A stretch of 64,000 bases of DNA from positions 41,441,001 through 41,505,000 of the forward strand of contig NC_073630.1 of assembly GCF_029407905.1 (NCBI RefSeq), given 5' to 3'. A program made the translations under genes and the position numbers. The notes beneath the pieces were generated by a model. That model saw only the letters and a program-made list of their open reading frames with translations, ran no database searches and was not told the origin of the DNA. This document shows positions 44,154 through 55,460 of this stretch, piece by piece; the first letter of the stretch is position 1; every line of letters starts with the position of its first letter. The stretch comes from Bubalus kerabau. Taxonomy: Eukaryota; Chordata; Mammalia; Artiodactyla; Bovidae.

Positions 44154-44334
44154 CTATTTCTCTTCACTTGTGAGATTTTGGTTATGAACTGTACAGCTTG
44201 CTAGAGATGCTGCTGTCAACTTCAGATTCCATTCAATGGGATGATTAAGGCACATCTTAATGGGGCTCAGAGGGCAACTTGCTGTATTCCCATCAGACAA
44301 ATCCAGTTTCTCATCAGTTTTCACTTGTAGCATG
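44154..44334 (-). CDS. LCORL: LCORL terminal coding exon
   Basis: Ligand-dependent nuclear receptor corepressor-like, a nuclear cofactor (paralogue of LCOR). On the - strand the acceptor TTTCTTTTCCAG ends at 44335, and the exon reads C|ATGCTACAAGTG, giving MLQVKTDEKLDLSDGNTASC, PLSPIKMCLNHPIEWNLKLT and AASLASCTVHNQNLTSEEK before TAG (44154-44156). The other two frames close within seven codons, so the incoming exon must supply two bases of a codon. I assign it to LCORL from its position tail-to-tail with NCAPG and its coding character; it may be the last exon of a short isoform whose upstream exons lie right of the window. The Met shown is not a start. Confidence 0.75.
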
Positions 44335-44639
44335 CTGGAAAAGAAAAGTGTAAAGCACTTTAGTTTTGCTTTCATTTCAAAGAAATGATCAACCTTAGAA
44401 AACTCAGTAGTTTTACTGTTTGGACCTCTAAACAGCATTTTTTTTTTTTTTTAAGCTCCTGCTGCCTTAATGAACTGAATGCAACATAAGTAATTGAGAG
44501 CTGACTCAGATTCCCTTGGACAAAAAATAGCATATATGGATTTCATCAGTATCCCTCAGGATATTTGACCTACTGAGCTTGGCATTCAACCCTTTTAACT
44601 TTTCCTTGAACCTATCAAGGATCGCAGACACTTTGACAC

Positions 44640-44830
44640 AAGAAGGAATTAACCTCTGTTGAATGCCTACCATATTCTAGGCACATTCACATGCATTATC
44701 CCACATTTCATTAACAACGAAGCAAGGCTGGTATACTGTAAGCCCATGAGACGATAAAAGTGAGTCACAGAGTTACAGTACAAATAAAATTGAGTTGCAG
44801 GGCTGGAGCTGAAATACAGCACTTATGCCT
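44640..44830 (-). repeat. MIR SINE
   Basis: Antisense MIR: 'gaatgcctaccatattctag', 'cacatgcattatcccacatt' and 'gagtcacagagttacag' appear in order; diverged. Confidence 0.6.
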
Positions 44831-45074
44831 GTCTACTAGCTCTCTGATGAGAATCTTCTCCAAAATCACAGACTTAACAGTCCAAAGGTAGCTAGCCACT
44901 CCACACGGGATGCACATGTAATCCCAAGTCTTAAGTAATAATGAAAGTCAATTCACATCTTCAGATGTGAGTTCTTATGTTTAGAAACAGCTTGATACAC
45001 ATTAGGTCATTTGACACGACTGATGAGTTCGACTGATGAGTTCAATTGGGCTACATCATTCCGAAACTTTCTCT

Positions 45075-45333
45075 GCTACTGCTGCCAAGTCACTTCAGTT
45101 GTGTCCGACTCTGTGTGACCCCACAGACCAGCTCCCCTGTCCCTGGGATTCTCCAGGCAAGAACACTGGAGTGGGTTGCCATTTCCTTCTCCAGTGCAGC
45201 AAAGTGAGACGTGAAAGTGAAGTCGCTCAGTCGTGTCCGACTCTTTGAGACCCCATGGACTGCAGCCTACCAGGCTCCTCCATCCATGGGATTTTCCAGG
45301 CAAGAGTACTGGAGTGGGGTGCCATTGCCTTCT
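45075..45333 (-). mobile_element. BOV-A2 SINE with target-site duplication
   Basis: Antisense dimer. Flanks CCGAAACTTTCTCT (45061-45074) and CCGAAGCTTTCTCT (45334-45347) are a 14-bp duplication with one mismatch. Confidence 0.92.
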
Positions 45334-46809
45334 CCGAAGCTTTCTCTAACTGCATGTCAATGATTCTGCCCATTAGTAAAGAGGAAGCTGAGCTGTGTAG
45401 TGTAGTGGCTTATTAGAATTGGTAAATGGCAGCAGCATCCAGACTTCAGTAGCAATTTCCTGATCCCTCCTTGCAACTTCAAACAACAGACTCATCTGTC
45501 ATTCCATAAACCAGAAACAACCTGTTAAACGGTATTTTAACAACTATCATATTTTCACTGAGTTTTCCCCACATTGTTCGTTTCACTGAATGACATGATT
45601 TCAATTTTTATAAATAGATATGAAACAATGACAGCCTAAAAGACTACCAATCAAAAACAGTAAATCACTTAAAAAAAGCCAAAACTTAGAGATATGATTA
45701 ATGACAGTAACGTTTTTCCTTCCTCCAAGGACTGTCAGTCTTCATATTTATATTTTCAAAACAAAGTTTGATGTATGCCCCTTTGAGAAACTAAAGGAAG
45801 CTATACAAACACAATGATATTAATTGAGATACCTTGGTAGGTATGTATATCAGGTATCAAATTCCCAAATAAGAAAACAATGGCATGGATCAACAAATCG
45901 TGGTCATAAAAATTTTTCTCTTTCTTTTTGCTATTTAACAAAGTATTAATCACAAAGTAATAATAACTATTGTTCTTTTCAATACTTAAGGACAATTTTT
46001 TAAAGTTACTTTTTTAGAGAGTAAACTCCAAATTTGGGAACACACTCTAGAGGTGCACAAAACTATACAAATGCATGGGGAAAAAAAATCAGTCAAGAAA
46101 AAGAACTCAATGTTAGTACCCATATACAGATCGACATGTTTAATTAATACATACCTACCAAAAAAGTAACGTTCAAAATTTGGGCACCTGTGATCTACAC
46201 AATACTAAGAATAGAACACAGCCCTTACTAAGGCCTCAAGTACCATCTAGGTTCCTTATCTGATATAGACATGGCCTTACTTTGGATAAGTACCTCTCTT
46301 CTAGCTTCCTCCCCCTTTCACCAAAGTGTGTAGTGTTAAACTAAACCTTTACATTTGTCTATAGCTCCATATAGTTTTTAAAGCATGTTGACTGACTCTC
46401 ATTAGATTGTCAGAAACAGGCCCGAATAAGGGCAAAGGTTGTCTGCAATGATTATGTAGACAGCTCAGCCTATTTTCAATACTTCAGTAATTTCACTCAC
46501 CCTAAGACAGAGCCTCTCTCCACCATCTGCATAATGGTTTACAGAAAATGTGCATTTGGAAAGTATAAAAGGAAAAAATAATTTTTTAAGTCATGGGAAT
46601 CCAAATAGTTATTATTTGTGTTTAATGATCAATGGTTACAGATAATTCTAAAATATTTTTTTCATATATACAACTCTAATAATTTAAACTTGTTTTACTT
46701 ATTACTGGAGGTATGTGATGGTTCATTTCTGTCATATAGACAATAAACTAAGCCAGTCACATTGTAGAAAACATTTTAGTGTAATCAAGACAAGTCTAAA
46801 AATATCACT

Positions 46810-46965
46810 TATAAAGCAGTTGCTATATGCCAGGCATTATGCTACAAGTCTTTCTTACACTGACCTCATTCGGTTCTAACAATCATCCACTGAGGCTTAA
46901 AGAAGTAAAATGACTGACCCAAGGTCACAAAACTGAGTGAGTCTTCAGGGCCTATGATCTGTTTA
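46810..46965 (-). repeat. MIR SINE
   Basis: Antisense MIR: 'tgctatatgccaggcattat', 'actgaggcttaaagaagtaa' and 'acccaaggtcacaaaactga'. Confidence 0.7.
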
Positions 46966-47823
46966 TGCTATCGTGCATGCTGACTCTTGGGTTGTGATTC
47001 TGTCATGATTCTCCCTTCATGTTACTACCTACTTATCTATTTCTTTAGAATACTTAATTTCCATGTCAGGTCTACAGCCATAACCTTATCCAAGAGACCT
47101 ATATGTTTACAGCATGAATTTTCTTTAAAGAGGGAGCTGCTAGTCATATCTTAATTTCTCAGTGTGAGAAGAAAATGTCAGGGCACAGACGGACATGAGA
47201 GCCACCATGAGTGTTCTCTAGGTTAAGAGTTTCAGGGAACACAATTTACCTTTTCAAAAGAAGAAAGAAGTCTAGCTATATGCATGGATAGGCAACTCTG
47301 ACACAGGATTTGGAATTTGAATAGTTACTATAATGTCCCGGAAACCATCAAATTTGAACTTATTTAATGCCAGTGGGTTACTGGTTTATTTTCCTCTGGA
47401 AATTGTGTCTTCCATTGTTAATTCAGTAAAAAATTCACTGACAGTTGTTACAGCTCAGCACTATCTTTGACTCTGGTATCTCCACAAATCTGTTCAAATA
47501 ACATGAAAGGGCTGTCAATGTGCAAAACTAGAGCAGAGAACCTTCATGAAGTAGACAAGTGTATTCCTATGTTTTTGAGTAGTAAGTTACAAAAATGAAG
47601 TCACTGGTCTACTGGAATCTAAATTTGATGGTTCTTAGGTTCTAGGAGGCCAATATAGGACCCTGCCACAGAGAGAACTGTTTCAGTTCTACATGGGCCT
47701 GGCATTGTTCACCATCCACGTGTGCTGGTATAAAGTTAAATCCTTAACAATATCTACCTAATATATTAGGAATATAAAAGTGTGTGCTGGTATCTGTTTT
47801 AAAGGGTTTTGCAGCTTGGTAAG

Positions 47824-47880
47824 GTGGTGGTGGGTGGGGGGGAGTGCGGTGGGGGGGGGGCGGGGGCGGGGAGGAGGGAG
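47824..47880 (+). other. G-rich tract, potential G-quadruplex
   Basis: GGTGGTGGTGGG then seven or more Gs, GGTG, ten Gs, CGGGGGCGGGG and AGGAGGGAG within about 57 bp, in an otherwise AT-rich intron. Many combinations of four G-runs of three or more are possible on the + strand, which is the template strand for LCORL. Confidence 0.85.
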
Positions 47881-48029
47881 TATTCATAAATTACCAGAAT
47901 TAAAAGCAGTAAAAGGAGTAACTAAGGACAAAGGGATTACAGAGAAGGAAGAGTAATCCTAGAAATGGATTAACATTTGAAGTAGGTCTTTAGGGATGAG
48001 AATTTTAGGAAATTGGGACAGGAGATTTT

Positions 48030-48245
48030 AGATCCTGAGTTCTGATCCTAACTCAAATCACTCACCTGCTGAGTGTACACTCCTTAGCCTCCAAGTTTCA
48101 ATTTAACTGGGTAGTGAAGATAGAATACCACGTCTTAAGGGTAATGTGATTGTTAAATGAGTTGATGTAAATAAAGCACCTGGTATAGGGAATGCATGTA
48201 ATATGCCCGATTGGACACATAGTAAGGGGTCAATAAATATGAATA
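48030..48245 (+). repeat. MIR SINE
   Basis: Sense MIR: 'ctgagttctgatcctaactc', 'ttaaatgagttgatgtaaat' and 'agtaaggggtcaataaatat' in order. Confidence 0.7.
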
Positions 48246-48345
48246 TTAGTACTAATAACAAAAATCAAAATAAAAAATTACATGTGTGGGGATAAACTAT
48301 GGCAGATAAATGTATAATCTGTTTTTACAATTTTTACTGTATTAG

Positions 48346-48540
48346 TTTCCCCAGTGATTCAGCAGTAAAGAATCTGCCTGCAATTCAGGAGACTTGGGTT
48401 CGATCCCTGGGTCAGGAAGACGCCCCTGGAGAGGGAAATGACAACCCACTTCAGTATTCTTTCCTGGAAAATTCCATGGACAGAGGAGCCTGATGGGCTA
48501 CAGTCCATAGGGTCGCAAAAGACTCAGACAGCGACTAAAC
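48346..48540 (+). mobile_element. Bov-tA SINE
   Basis: Sense element: tRNA-like head ('gtaaagaatctgcctgcaat', 'gggttcgatccctgggtcag') and Bov-A body ending 'gggtcgcaaaagactcagac'. Flanking duplication not clear. Confidence 0.88.
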
Positions 48541-48879
48541 AAGTAATTTGTATACAACAGGTTAATTTTGAATCTCTGGGCTTAAAGAGGATCAAATGTA
48601 AAAAAGCCATAGAATGTAGCCAGGTAAACATGGTGCACTAGTGAACCATGAGGCTTAACATGACCAAATAAATCCTTTCTCTTGTTGGAAAACTCTCTGA
48701 GTGTTAGGTTGTACAGCTGTTGCATTTGTTTGTTTTTAAAAGATGTAATTTATCTGAAGAGTAAAATTTCCTTTTGGTAAGATAGTGATGAATTTAAAAG
48801 CTTTGGCAGATTGTTAAATTGGGAAATTTTAAGTCAGCCATTTTTCTGGATTTGCTCTTGGTTATTTGATATGGTTATC

Positions 48880-48975
48880 TGGAGGAGCAGAAGAACCAGG
48901 TGTTTAGGAGCAAGACCTTGAAAGCCAACAGTCTTAGAATAGAATCCTAGAGTTGCAACTTACTGCTACCAATTT
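48880..48975 (+). repeat. MIR SINE fragment
   Basis: 'aggagcaagaccttgaaagc' through 'gagttgcaacttactgctac' resembles the 5' half of MIR. Short and diverged. Confidence 0.45.
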
Positions 48976-49619
48976 TAGAAAAATTACATTTTCAATAAAA
49001 GATCAACACATGGTACACGCAGTATGTGCTTACTTAGCGCTACTACGATTAGTAAAGAGCAAATCGAAATAATCAAAAATTGAAAAGAAGACATTTAGAA
49101 TTTAATCATTTCACTAAGAAGTGAGATATCTACCTAAATTTTTAGCTAAATGGAATGAAGGAAACTGTAGTCAGTTCAAAGGTACAAAACAAATTCTCTT
49201 CAGGATTCAATGAACAGTTTGCATTGCTATGTGATTTAGAAGTGATTCTCAGTCTTGTAGGGATCCCTGAATTTCTTAGTGAACTTGCATATTAGTACAA
49301 CTGTGCCTAAAGCAGTATATTCAATAGGCATTCAAATATCTAGAAACTACATGATTCACATACCTTTATAAATAAACTAGAACATTTCAGTACTAAATTA
49401 ATATGAAAGTCAAAGCAATTAGGAAGCTGTTTATCTAAAATAATGCCAATTAACTGTAGAAGATCACAGAACCTGGCATGGTGTAAATGTTTTTTGACCC
49501 TGTTCCCATAGGCCTTCTCAGGAACTTGTCAATGATCATCATCAGTGGTTCCAACCCTTTTTCTTAAATATACCATCTGTGGCAGATTAACTAATGACTT
49601 CGGTTCTTCATCCATCACT

Positions 49620-50045
49620 GTATTCACTCTGCCCTATCTATTCGACCGTGCCCTCCCATCCTGACTCACCTATGTGATGTGCACTGGCTTAATGGGATAA
49701 TAGCAAACATACTATTTATAAACAGCAAACATGATGCTAGCTGAAGTTGAGAAACTAGACATTTACGTTCACTTTTACACTTCTGCTTCTGCCCTAAGAA
49801 CATGCCTGGCTGGCTTGCTGCATGGCTATGAGAGACACAAGGAGCAGGGCTAAGCTGTTCCACTTGATTGCCAGCTAACCGTAACACACTGGAGGGAGCC
49901 CAGCCAATATCCAAAGAACCTCCAGTCATACTTGCCAATCACTGACACATGAGTGAAATAAATACTTAATTACTTTGAGCTAATGAGTTTTGGTGTGGTT
50001 TGTAAAATGTAGCATTGTTGTGGCAACAGATAAATAACAGACCAT
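49620..50045 (+). repeat. MLT1-like LTR fragment (old MaLR element)
   Basis: The right end 'gagctaatgagttttggtgt', 'ggtttgtaaaatgtagcatt' and 'gttgtggcaacagataaata' resembles the 3' end of MLT1-type LTRs of the ERVL-MaLR group. No internal retroviral frame is visible. The left border is uncertain. Confidence 0.5.
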
Positions 50046-50104
50046 CTCTTCTCTTTTGGATTCTCACTATCATGTTTAAACAAGTGTAAGGTCCCTCATT
50101 CTTT

Positions 50105-50120
50105 AAAAAAAAAAAAAAAA
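50105..50120 (+). repeat. Poly-A tract
   Basis: A run of 16 or so A residues just left of a BovB fragment; possibly the tail of a lost element. Confidence 0.7.
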
Positions 50121-50137
50121 GGCTTCACTCAATCTTT

Positions 50138-50770
50138 CGACCAACGTAGACAGCATATTAAAAAGCAGAGACATTACTTTGCCAACATAGTCAAAGCTAT
50201 GGTTTTTCCAGTAGTCATATATGGGTGTGAGAGTTGGACTATAAAGAAAGCTGAGTGCTGAAGAACTGATGCTCTTGAACTGTGGTGTTGAAGACTAGAG
50301 AGTCCCTTGGACTGCAAGGAGATCCAACCAGTCCATCCTAAAGAAAATCAGTCCTGAATATTCACTGGAAGGACTGATGCTGAAGTTGAAACTCCAATAC
50401 TTTGGCCACCTGCAAAGAACTGACTCATTTGAAAAGACTCTGACGCTGGGAAAGATTGAAGGCGGGAGGAAAAGGGGATGACAGAGGATGAGATGGCTGG
50501 ATGGCATCACTGACTCAATGGACATGCTGCTGCTGCTAAGTTGCTTCAGTCACGTCCAACTTTGTGCGACCGCTTGGACTGCAGCCCACCAGGCTCCTCC
50601 ATCCATGGGATTTTCCAGGCAAGAGTACTGGAGTGGGGTGACGCTGCCTTCTCCCCAATGGACATGAGTTTGAGTAAACTCCGGGAGTTGGTGATGGACA
50701 GGGAGGCCTGGTGTGCTGTAGTCCATGGGGTTGCAAAGAGTTGGACACGACTGAGTGACTGAATTGAACT
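50138..50770 (+). mobile_element. BovB LINE 3' fragment, split by a Bov-A insertion
   Basis: Sense BovB from 'gaccaacgtagacagcatat' to the 3' end 'gactgaattgaactga'. The element is cut at 50526 by the Bov-A monomer described next. Strongly 5'-truncated. Confidence 0.88.
50527..50655 (-). mobile_element. BOV-A-type monomer inside BovB
   Basis: Antisense Bov-A unit from CTGCTGCTGCTAAGTTGC to ACGCTGCCTTCTCCC. It is flanked by a perfect 11-bp duplication of BovB sequence, CAATGGACATG, at 50516-50526 and 50656-50666. Thus it is younger than the BovB. Confidence 0.92.
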
Positions 50771-50994
50771 GAATATTTTTAGTCAGATTACTTTAATAAG
50801 CTGTCCTATACTTGTTATCACCATTTTCTATACCTCTTATTCTTTAACCTTCTCTAACCTAGCTTCCAGGCCTTTTACTCCAGGAAACCAGCACTTACTA
50901 AAGTCACCAATGTAATAAGTCTAACAAAGGATCTTTAGTTTTTGACCTTTTGGCTTCCTAACAACATTCAACACTTTTGGCTGTTTCTTCTGCT

Positions 50995-51132
50995 AGGGAC
51001 TGGATTGTGTCCCCCTCCCTTTCCACCACCCCTCCAATGCCCCATCCTCAGATTTATATATTATAAGAGATATAGGGAGTTTAGGAGTAATTAAGGTAAA
51101 ATGAAGTCATAGGGTAGGGCCATAATCCAATA
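50995..51132 (+). repeat. Old repeat, left half (split by BovB)
   Basis: 'gggactggattgtgtccccc' to 'gggccataatccaata' reads as the left part of an old mammalian repeat; the right part resumes at 53800. Family not assigned. Confidence 0.6.
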
Positions 51133-53788
51133 ATCCCTTAGAAGAAATGGAGTAGGCCTCATAGTCAACAAGAGTCCTAAATGCAGTACTTGGGTGCAAT
51201 CACACAAAAAAACAGAATGACCTCTGTTCATTTACAAGGCAAACCATTCAAATAACAGTAATCCAAGTCTATGCCCCAACATTAATGCCAAAGAAGCTGA
51301 AGTTGAATGGTTCTATGAGGACCTACAAGACTTTTTAGAATGAACACCAAAAAATGTCCTTTTCATCATAGGGGACAAGAATGCAAAATTAGGAAGCCAA
51401 GACATACCTGGAGTAACAGACAAATTTGGCTTTGGACTAGAAAATGAAGCAGGGCAAAGACTAAGAGACTTTCTCCAAGAGAACGCATTGGTCATACCAA
51501 GCATCTCTTCCAAAACCACAAAAGATGACTCTACACATGGACATCACCGGATGGTCAATACCGAAATCAGATTGATATTATTTGCAGCTGAAAATGGAGA
51601 AGCTCTATACAGTGTGCAAAAACAAGACCGGGGGAGCTGACTGTGGCTCAGATCATGAACTCCTTATTGCCAAATTCAGACTTAAATTGAAGAAAGTAGG
51701 GGAAATCATTAAGCCATTCAGATATGACCTAAATCAAATTCCTTATGATTATACAGTAGAAGTGACAAATAGATTCAAGGGATTAGGCCTGATAGACAGA
51801 ATGCCTGAAGAACTATGGATGGAGGTTTGTGACACTGTAGAGGAGGTGGTGATCAAAACCATTCCAAAGTAAAAGAAATGCAACAGTGCAAAATGGTTGT
51901 CTGAGGAGGACTTACAAATAGCTGAGAAAAGAAGTGAAAGGCAAAGGAGAGAAAGAAAGATATATCCATCTGAATGCAGAGTTCCAAAGATAAGAAAGGA
52001 GAGATAAGAAAGCCTTTCTAAGTAAACAATGCAAAGAAATAGAGGAAAACAATAGAATGGGAAAGATTAGAAATCTCTTCAAGAAAATCAGATACCAAAG
52101 GAACATTTCATGCAAAGATGGGCACAATAAAGGACAGAAATGGTATGGACTTAACAGAAGCAGAAGATATTAAGAAGAGGTGGCAAGAATACACAGAAGA
52201 ACTATACAAAAAAGATCTGCTAAGTCACTTCAGTCGTGTCCGACTCTGTGCGACCCCAAAGATGATCCAGATAATCACGATGGTGTGATCACTCACCTGG
52301 AGCCAAACATCCTCGAGTGCAAAGTCAAGTGGGCCTTAGGAAGCATCACTATGAACAAAGCTAGTGGAGGTGATGGAATTCCAGCTGAGTTATATCAAAT
52401 CCTAAAAGATGATTCTGTGCAAGTGCTGCACTCAATATGCCAGCAAATTTGGAAAACACGGCAGTGGCCAAAGGACTGGAAAAGGTTTTCATTCCAATCC
52501 CAAAGAAGGGCAACGCCAAAGAATGTTCAAACTACCACAAAATTGCACTCATTTCACTTGCTAGTAATGCTCAAAATTCTCCAAGCGAGGCTTCAACAAT
52601 ACGTGAACCGTGAACTTCCAGATGTTCAAGCTGGATTTAGAAAAGGCAGAGGAACCAGAGATCAAATTGCCAACATCCACTGGATCATCAAAAAGCAAGA
52701 GAATTCCAGAAAAAATCTGCTTCACTGACTACGCTAAAATTTTTGACTGTGTGAATCACAACAAACTGGAAAATTCTTTAAGAGATGGAATACCAGACCA
52801 CCTTACCTGCCTCTTGAGAAACCTGTATGCAGGTCAAGAAGCAACAGTTACAACCAGACATGGAACAATGAACTGGTTCCAAACTGGGAAAGGAGTACGT
52901 CAAGGCTGTATATTGTCACCCTGCTTATTTAACTTCTATGCAGAGTACATCATGTGACATGCCAGGCTGGATGAGGCACAAGCTCGAATCAAGATTGCCA
53001 GGAGACGTTATCAATAACCTCAGATATGTAGACAACACTACCCTTACGGCAGCAAGTGAAGAGGAACTAAAGAGTCTCTTGATGAAAGTGGAAGAGGAAA
53101 GTGAAAAAGCTGGCTTAAAACTCAACATTGAAAAAACGAAGATCATGGCATCCTGTCCCATCACTTTATGGCAAATAGATGGGGAAACAATGACAGACTA
53201 TTTTCTAGGGCTCCAAATTCACTGCAGATGGTGATGCAGCCACGAAGTTAAAAGACGCCTGCTCCTGGGAAGAAAAGCTATGGCCAACCTGGACAGCATA
53301 TTTAAAAGCAGAGACATTACTTTGCCGACAAACATTTGTCTAGTCAAAGCTATGGTTTTTCCAGTAGTCATGTATGGCTGTGAGAGTTGGATCATAAAGA
53401 AGGCTGAGTGCTGAAGTACTGATGCTTTTGAACTGTAGTGTTGGAGAAGACTCTAGAGAGTCCCTTGGACCACAAGAAGATCAAACCAGTCAATCCTAAA
53501 GGAAATCAATCCTGAATATTCATTGGAAGGACTGATGCTGAAGCTGAAGCTCCAATACTTTGGCCACCTTATGCAAAGAGCCAACACATTAGAAAAGACC
53601 CTGATGCTGGGAAAGACTGAAGGCAGGAACAGAAGGGGATGACAGAAGACAAGATGGTTGGATGGCATCACTGACTCGATGGACATGGGTTTAAGCAAGC
53701 TCTGGGAGATGGTGAAGAACAGGGAAGCCTGGTGTGCTGCACTCCATGGGGTTTGCAAAGAGTCAGACATGACTGAACAACAACAACA
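51133..53788 (+). mobile_element. BovB LINE, 2.66 kb, nested in an older repeat
   Basis: Sense BovB from within the endonuclease region to the 3' end with an ACAACAACAACA tail. Readable parts: DLNQIPYDYTVEVTNRFKG (51730-51785), NDHDG/NHDGVITHLEPNILE (52270), CQQIWKTRQWPKDWKR (52440), GVRQGCILSPCLFNFYAEY (52890-52950). The active-site box is mutated to YVDN (53025-53036). A perfect 11-bp target-site duplication ATAATCCAATA lies at 51122-51132 and 53789-53799. Frames are broken, so it is inactive. Confidence 0.93.
52217..52258 (-). repeat. Tiny BOV-A2 tail inserted in BovB
   Basis: About 40 bp (CTGCTAAGTCACTTCAGTCG and GTGTCCGACTCTGTGCGACC) are the antisense 3' end of a BOV-A2. They interrupt the BovB codons for KKDL-DPDNHDG, with AAAGAT on both sides as a short duplication. 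A very strongly 5'-truncated SINE insertion. Confidence 0.75.
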
Positions 53789-53799
53789 ATAATCCAATA

Positions 53800-53995
53800 G
53801 GACTAACGTTCTTATAGAGAAGGAGACACCAGAGAATGGGAGAGTGTCCTGCAAGCCAGGAAGAGAGCTCTCACCAGAAACAGAACCCTCCAGATCTTAG
53901 ACTTTCCAGTCCCCAGAACTGTGAGACAATAAATCTCTATTGTTTAAGTCATGCAGTCCATGTTATTTTGTTATGGCAGCCTGAGCAGAGTAACA
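53800..53995 (+). repeat. Old repeat, right half (split by BovB)
   Basis: 'ggactaacgttcttatagag' to 'gttatggcagcctgagcaga' continues the repeat at 50995-51132. 'ccccagaactgtgagacaat' and 'aaatctctattgttt' are typical of the family's 3' part. Subfamily not assigned. Confidence 0.6.
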
Positions 53996-55009
53996 TACTC
54001 TCTTTTTTGAAACTCAGTACTGGTTTTCCTCTGCCTCTTCCTGTCAATTCAAGTTATCCCACTCCACCTGGCTAATGCATGTTGCTAGTTCTCAAGTTTG
54101 AGTCCCAGGCTTTCTTTCCTTTTTTCATACTGTCAGCTCTCATCCATACTCAGTTTCAGTTATCAATGATATTCTAGCTATCTCAATTTTTCTGAGTACT
54201 CAACCTAAAGCAGCTTTACCAAAAATCTCCTTGTATCACCTAATTTCATAACACAGATTTTATCACTGCCTTATGCTTTCTATTTTTCCCCCTCCCAATA
54301 AAATACAAGCTTGAAGAAAGTATAAATCCCTGTTGGTCTTGCTCAGTACATTATTTTCATCACCTAGCATATTGCAGCTGGATAAATATTTGTTAAAAAA
54401 TGAATCTGGGATATTTTTTTCTGACCGTGATGAGGTAACAAGATGAATCTGCCCTCTTACTTTATAAACAGCACACGAAATACATGAAATAATGTTTCTA
54501 AGATAAAGGATGACAGAAGTACAGATGACAGTGATTCCTGAAAAAAAGGAAATAAAAGGTGGTAAGTCCTAAAACTTGCTATGGTTTACTGCTTAGAGTT
54601 TCCAGACTGCAATAAAGGAGGAACCCAGAGCTTGGGAATCTTCCTGAAAAGGGAAGACAGAGTTTAGATGTACAGGACTCCACGGTGACTAGAATATGTG
54701 GCGTATAGGAAAGAAAGGGGCAGAGAGAGCTGGCTCCAGAGCTCCCTCCAAGTCTACAGATCAATACTGATCACACATAAATGTTTCCCAAGGCTGTGAA
54801 AAAGACCATTGAGAAGGACCAGATGGAAAATACCTAGAGGCCATACAGGACTGGATATGACTGGTGTTGCCACCAAAAAATGGAACGTCCTCCTAGAACC
54901 TGGGTAAGTAGAGTCCCCAGATAGGTACTGGGTGTTGCCTGACTAATGGGGTAAAATCAACCACTGAAAGGACATAAACATGGCTTCTGAGAACCTACGT
55001 GGTCTACCC

Positions 55010-55460
55010 TTGACTTACTCTTTAATGTTCACCACATGTGACATCACGCTCCTCCTTCTCTAACTCAAGACACACCAGTCACATCTTATCTAACTCCACA
55101 AGGAATACCAAGCCTCATGTTTTTTTCAGTCACTTCTTTCTTCCTGGAAAGTCATTCCTCCCCTCCCCATTCTCTGCTGCTTGGCCTAGTTGATGCCTAC
55201 TCATTCTGAACAGCTCAGTTCAATGGACATTTCCTCAGAGAAGTCTTCCTTTACTTTGCTGACTTGCTAAGATCTCCCTATAAGGAATTCTCATAGTACC
55301 ATCTACAAATTAAGAACTTGTAAGATTTGTATAACTTTTCTCAAATGTCTGCCTCTCCAAACAAAGCTAACCATGAATGGAGTGACATCTGGTTTTGTCC
55401 CCCATCATATTCCGTATGACTACCATATTGCCTGGAACACAGGAGACAAAAATTTTTGAA
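55010..55460 (+). repeat. L2-like LINE 3' fragment
   Basis: 'ttctttcttcctggaaagtc', 'tcagagaagtcttcctttac' and 'catgaatggagtgacatctg' follow the usual order of the L2 3' end. Old. Confidence 0.55.

Noticed and set aside
52180..52957. Long + strand frames as a possible domesticated gene
   Set aside because: BovB reverse transcriptase with a mutated active site, frameshifts and a SINE tail inside; no sign of preserved function.
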